A stretch of 53,349 nucleotides of DNA from Caldifarciminota bacterium (lineage in GTDB: Bacteria; Hydrothermota; UBA3073), in contig JAUWGP010000019.1 of the NCBI GenBank assembly GCA_030606335.1, positions 1 to 53,349 on the forward strand, in the 5' to 3' direction. How positions within the stretch are numbered: position 1 is the first letter of the stretch; the number at the start of each line of letters is the position of its first letter. A model generated the notes under the pieces. The model had not been told where the DNA came from. It did no database searches and saw only the letters and a list, made by a program, of their open reading frames with translations. The translations under genes were made by a program, and so were the position numbers. Below are positions 53,282 through 53,349 of this stretch, piece by piece.

Positions 53282-53349
53282 CTATCTCATCATAACAACC
53301 TTCCTCGTCTCAGTATATGAACCAGCCTCCAGCCGATACAGGTATATGC
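53282..53349 (-). CDS. C-terminal fragment of another T9SS sorting-domain protein
   Basis: The minus-strand frame entering from the right edge reads IYLYRLEAGSYTETRKVVMM then Arg and stop TAG (53282-53284). It has the same ending as the other sorting-domain proteins here (GIYFYELKAG...VRKMSMLR, GIYFIRMSAG...TRKMISIR). Only the last 21 codons are present, so the protein's function cannot be said. Confidence 0.75.
   Translation of the reverse strand, partial: IYLYRLEAGSYTETRKVVMMR

Overview
The window looks like a stretch of chromosome from an uncultured, AT-rich Gram-negative bacterium of the candidate division WOR-3 (Stahlbacteria/Hydrothermae) type or a relative in the Fibrobacteres-Chlorobi-Bacteroidetes neighbourhood. 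The evidence is several secreted proteins ending in a FlgD-like/T9SS type A sorting domain, a DUF5916-type protein, an outer-membrane beta-barrel protein, and housekeeping genes scattered with no phylum-typical operon order. The phylum call is inference. No rRNA or CRISPR array was seen. One tRNA (Ser-GGA) is present.

Layout. 1-1.9 kb: 5' part of a restriction-type helicase gene running off the left edge. 2-10.9 kb: housekeeping and redox genes (aldehyde dehydrogenase, ligA, protein-isoaspartate methyltransferase, ddl, NAD-dependent epimerase, nitronate monooxygenase family, thyX). 11.3 kb: tRNA-Ser. 11.6-18.2 kb: a plus-strand run of HAD hydrolase, mcsA, mcsB, mutS, map and lipA (protein quality control, mismatch repair, N-terminal Met removal, lipoate synthesis). 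18.2-22.9 kb: a repeat-dense zone with a LiaF-like membrane protein, a small membrane protein, a stand-alone GMP synthase PP-loop subunit and an unrecognised gene. 22.9-40.7 kb: mostly secreted or membrane proteins (beta-propeller and beta-helix proteins with sorting domains, a DUF5916 protein, a CARDB receptor-like protein) plus a PaaX-like regulator. 41-44.9 kb: a GC-richer tandem pair of membrane acyltransferases behind a GNAT-like gene and several tiny ORFs. 45-53.3 kb: acyl-CoA synthetase, a 953-residue transglutaminase-like secreted protein, a ferredoxin-like protein, a beta-barrel protein, and the last codons of another sorting-domain protein.

Regulation is unusually legible. Fifteen promoters can be read as TTGAC(A/T), exactly 17 bases, then a TATAAT-like box. 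Six minus-strand ones share an additional element placed 12-13 bases upstream of the -35. Intergenic DNA is packed with short repeats: REP-like palindromes (start CATTGCGA, end GAAGCAATC), elements bounded by GGAGTGC/GCACTCC, 'CTCTGTGGTT' elements, and low-complexity word-like arrays. A decayed REP-associated tyrosine transposase (RAYT) fragment lies between perfect inverted repeats at 24.5-24.7 kb. The main candidates for something new are the repeated promoter module (including an orphan copy feeding a two-codon ORF), the acyltransferase/GNAT/tiny-ORF cassette, and the receptor-like CARDB protein with an unrecognised cytoplasmic domain.
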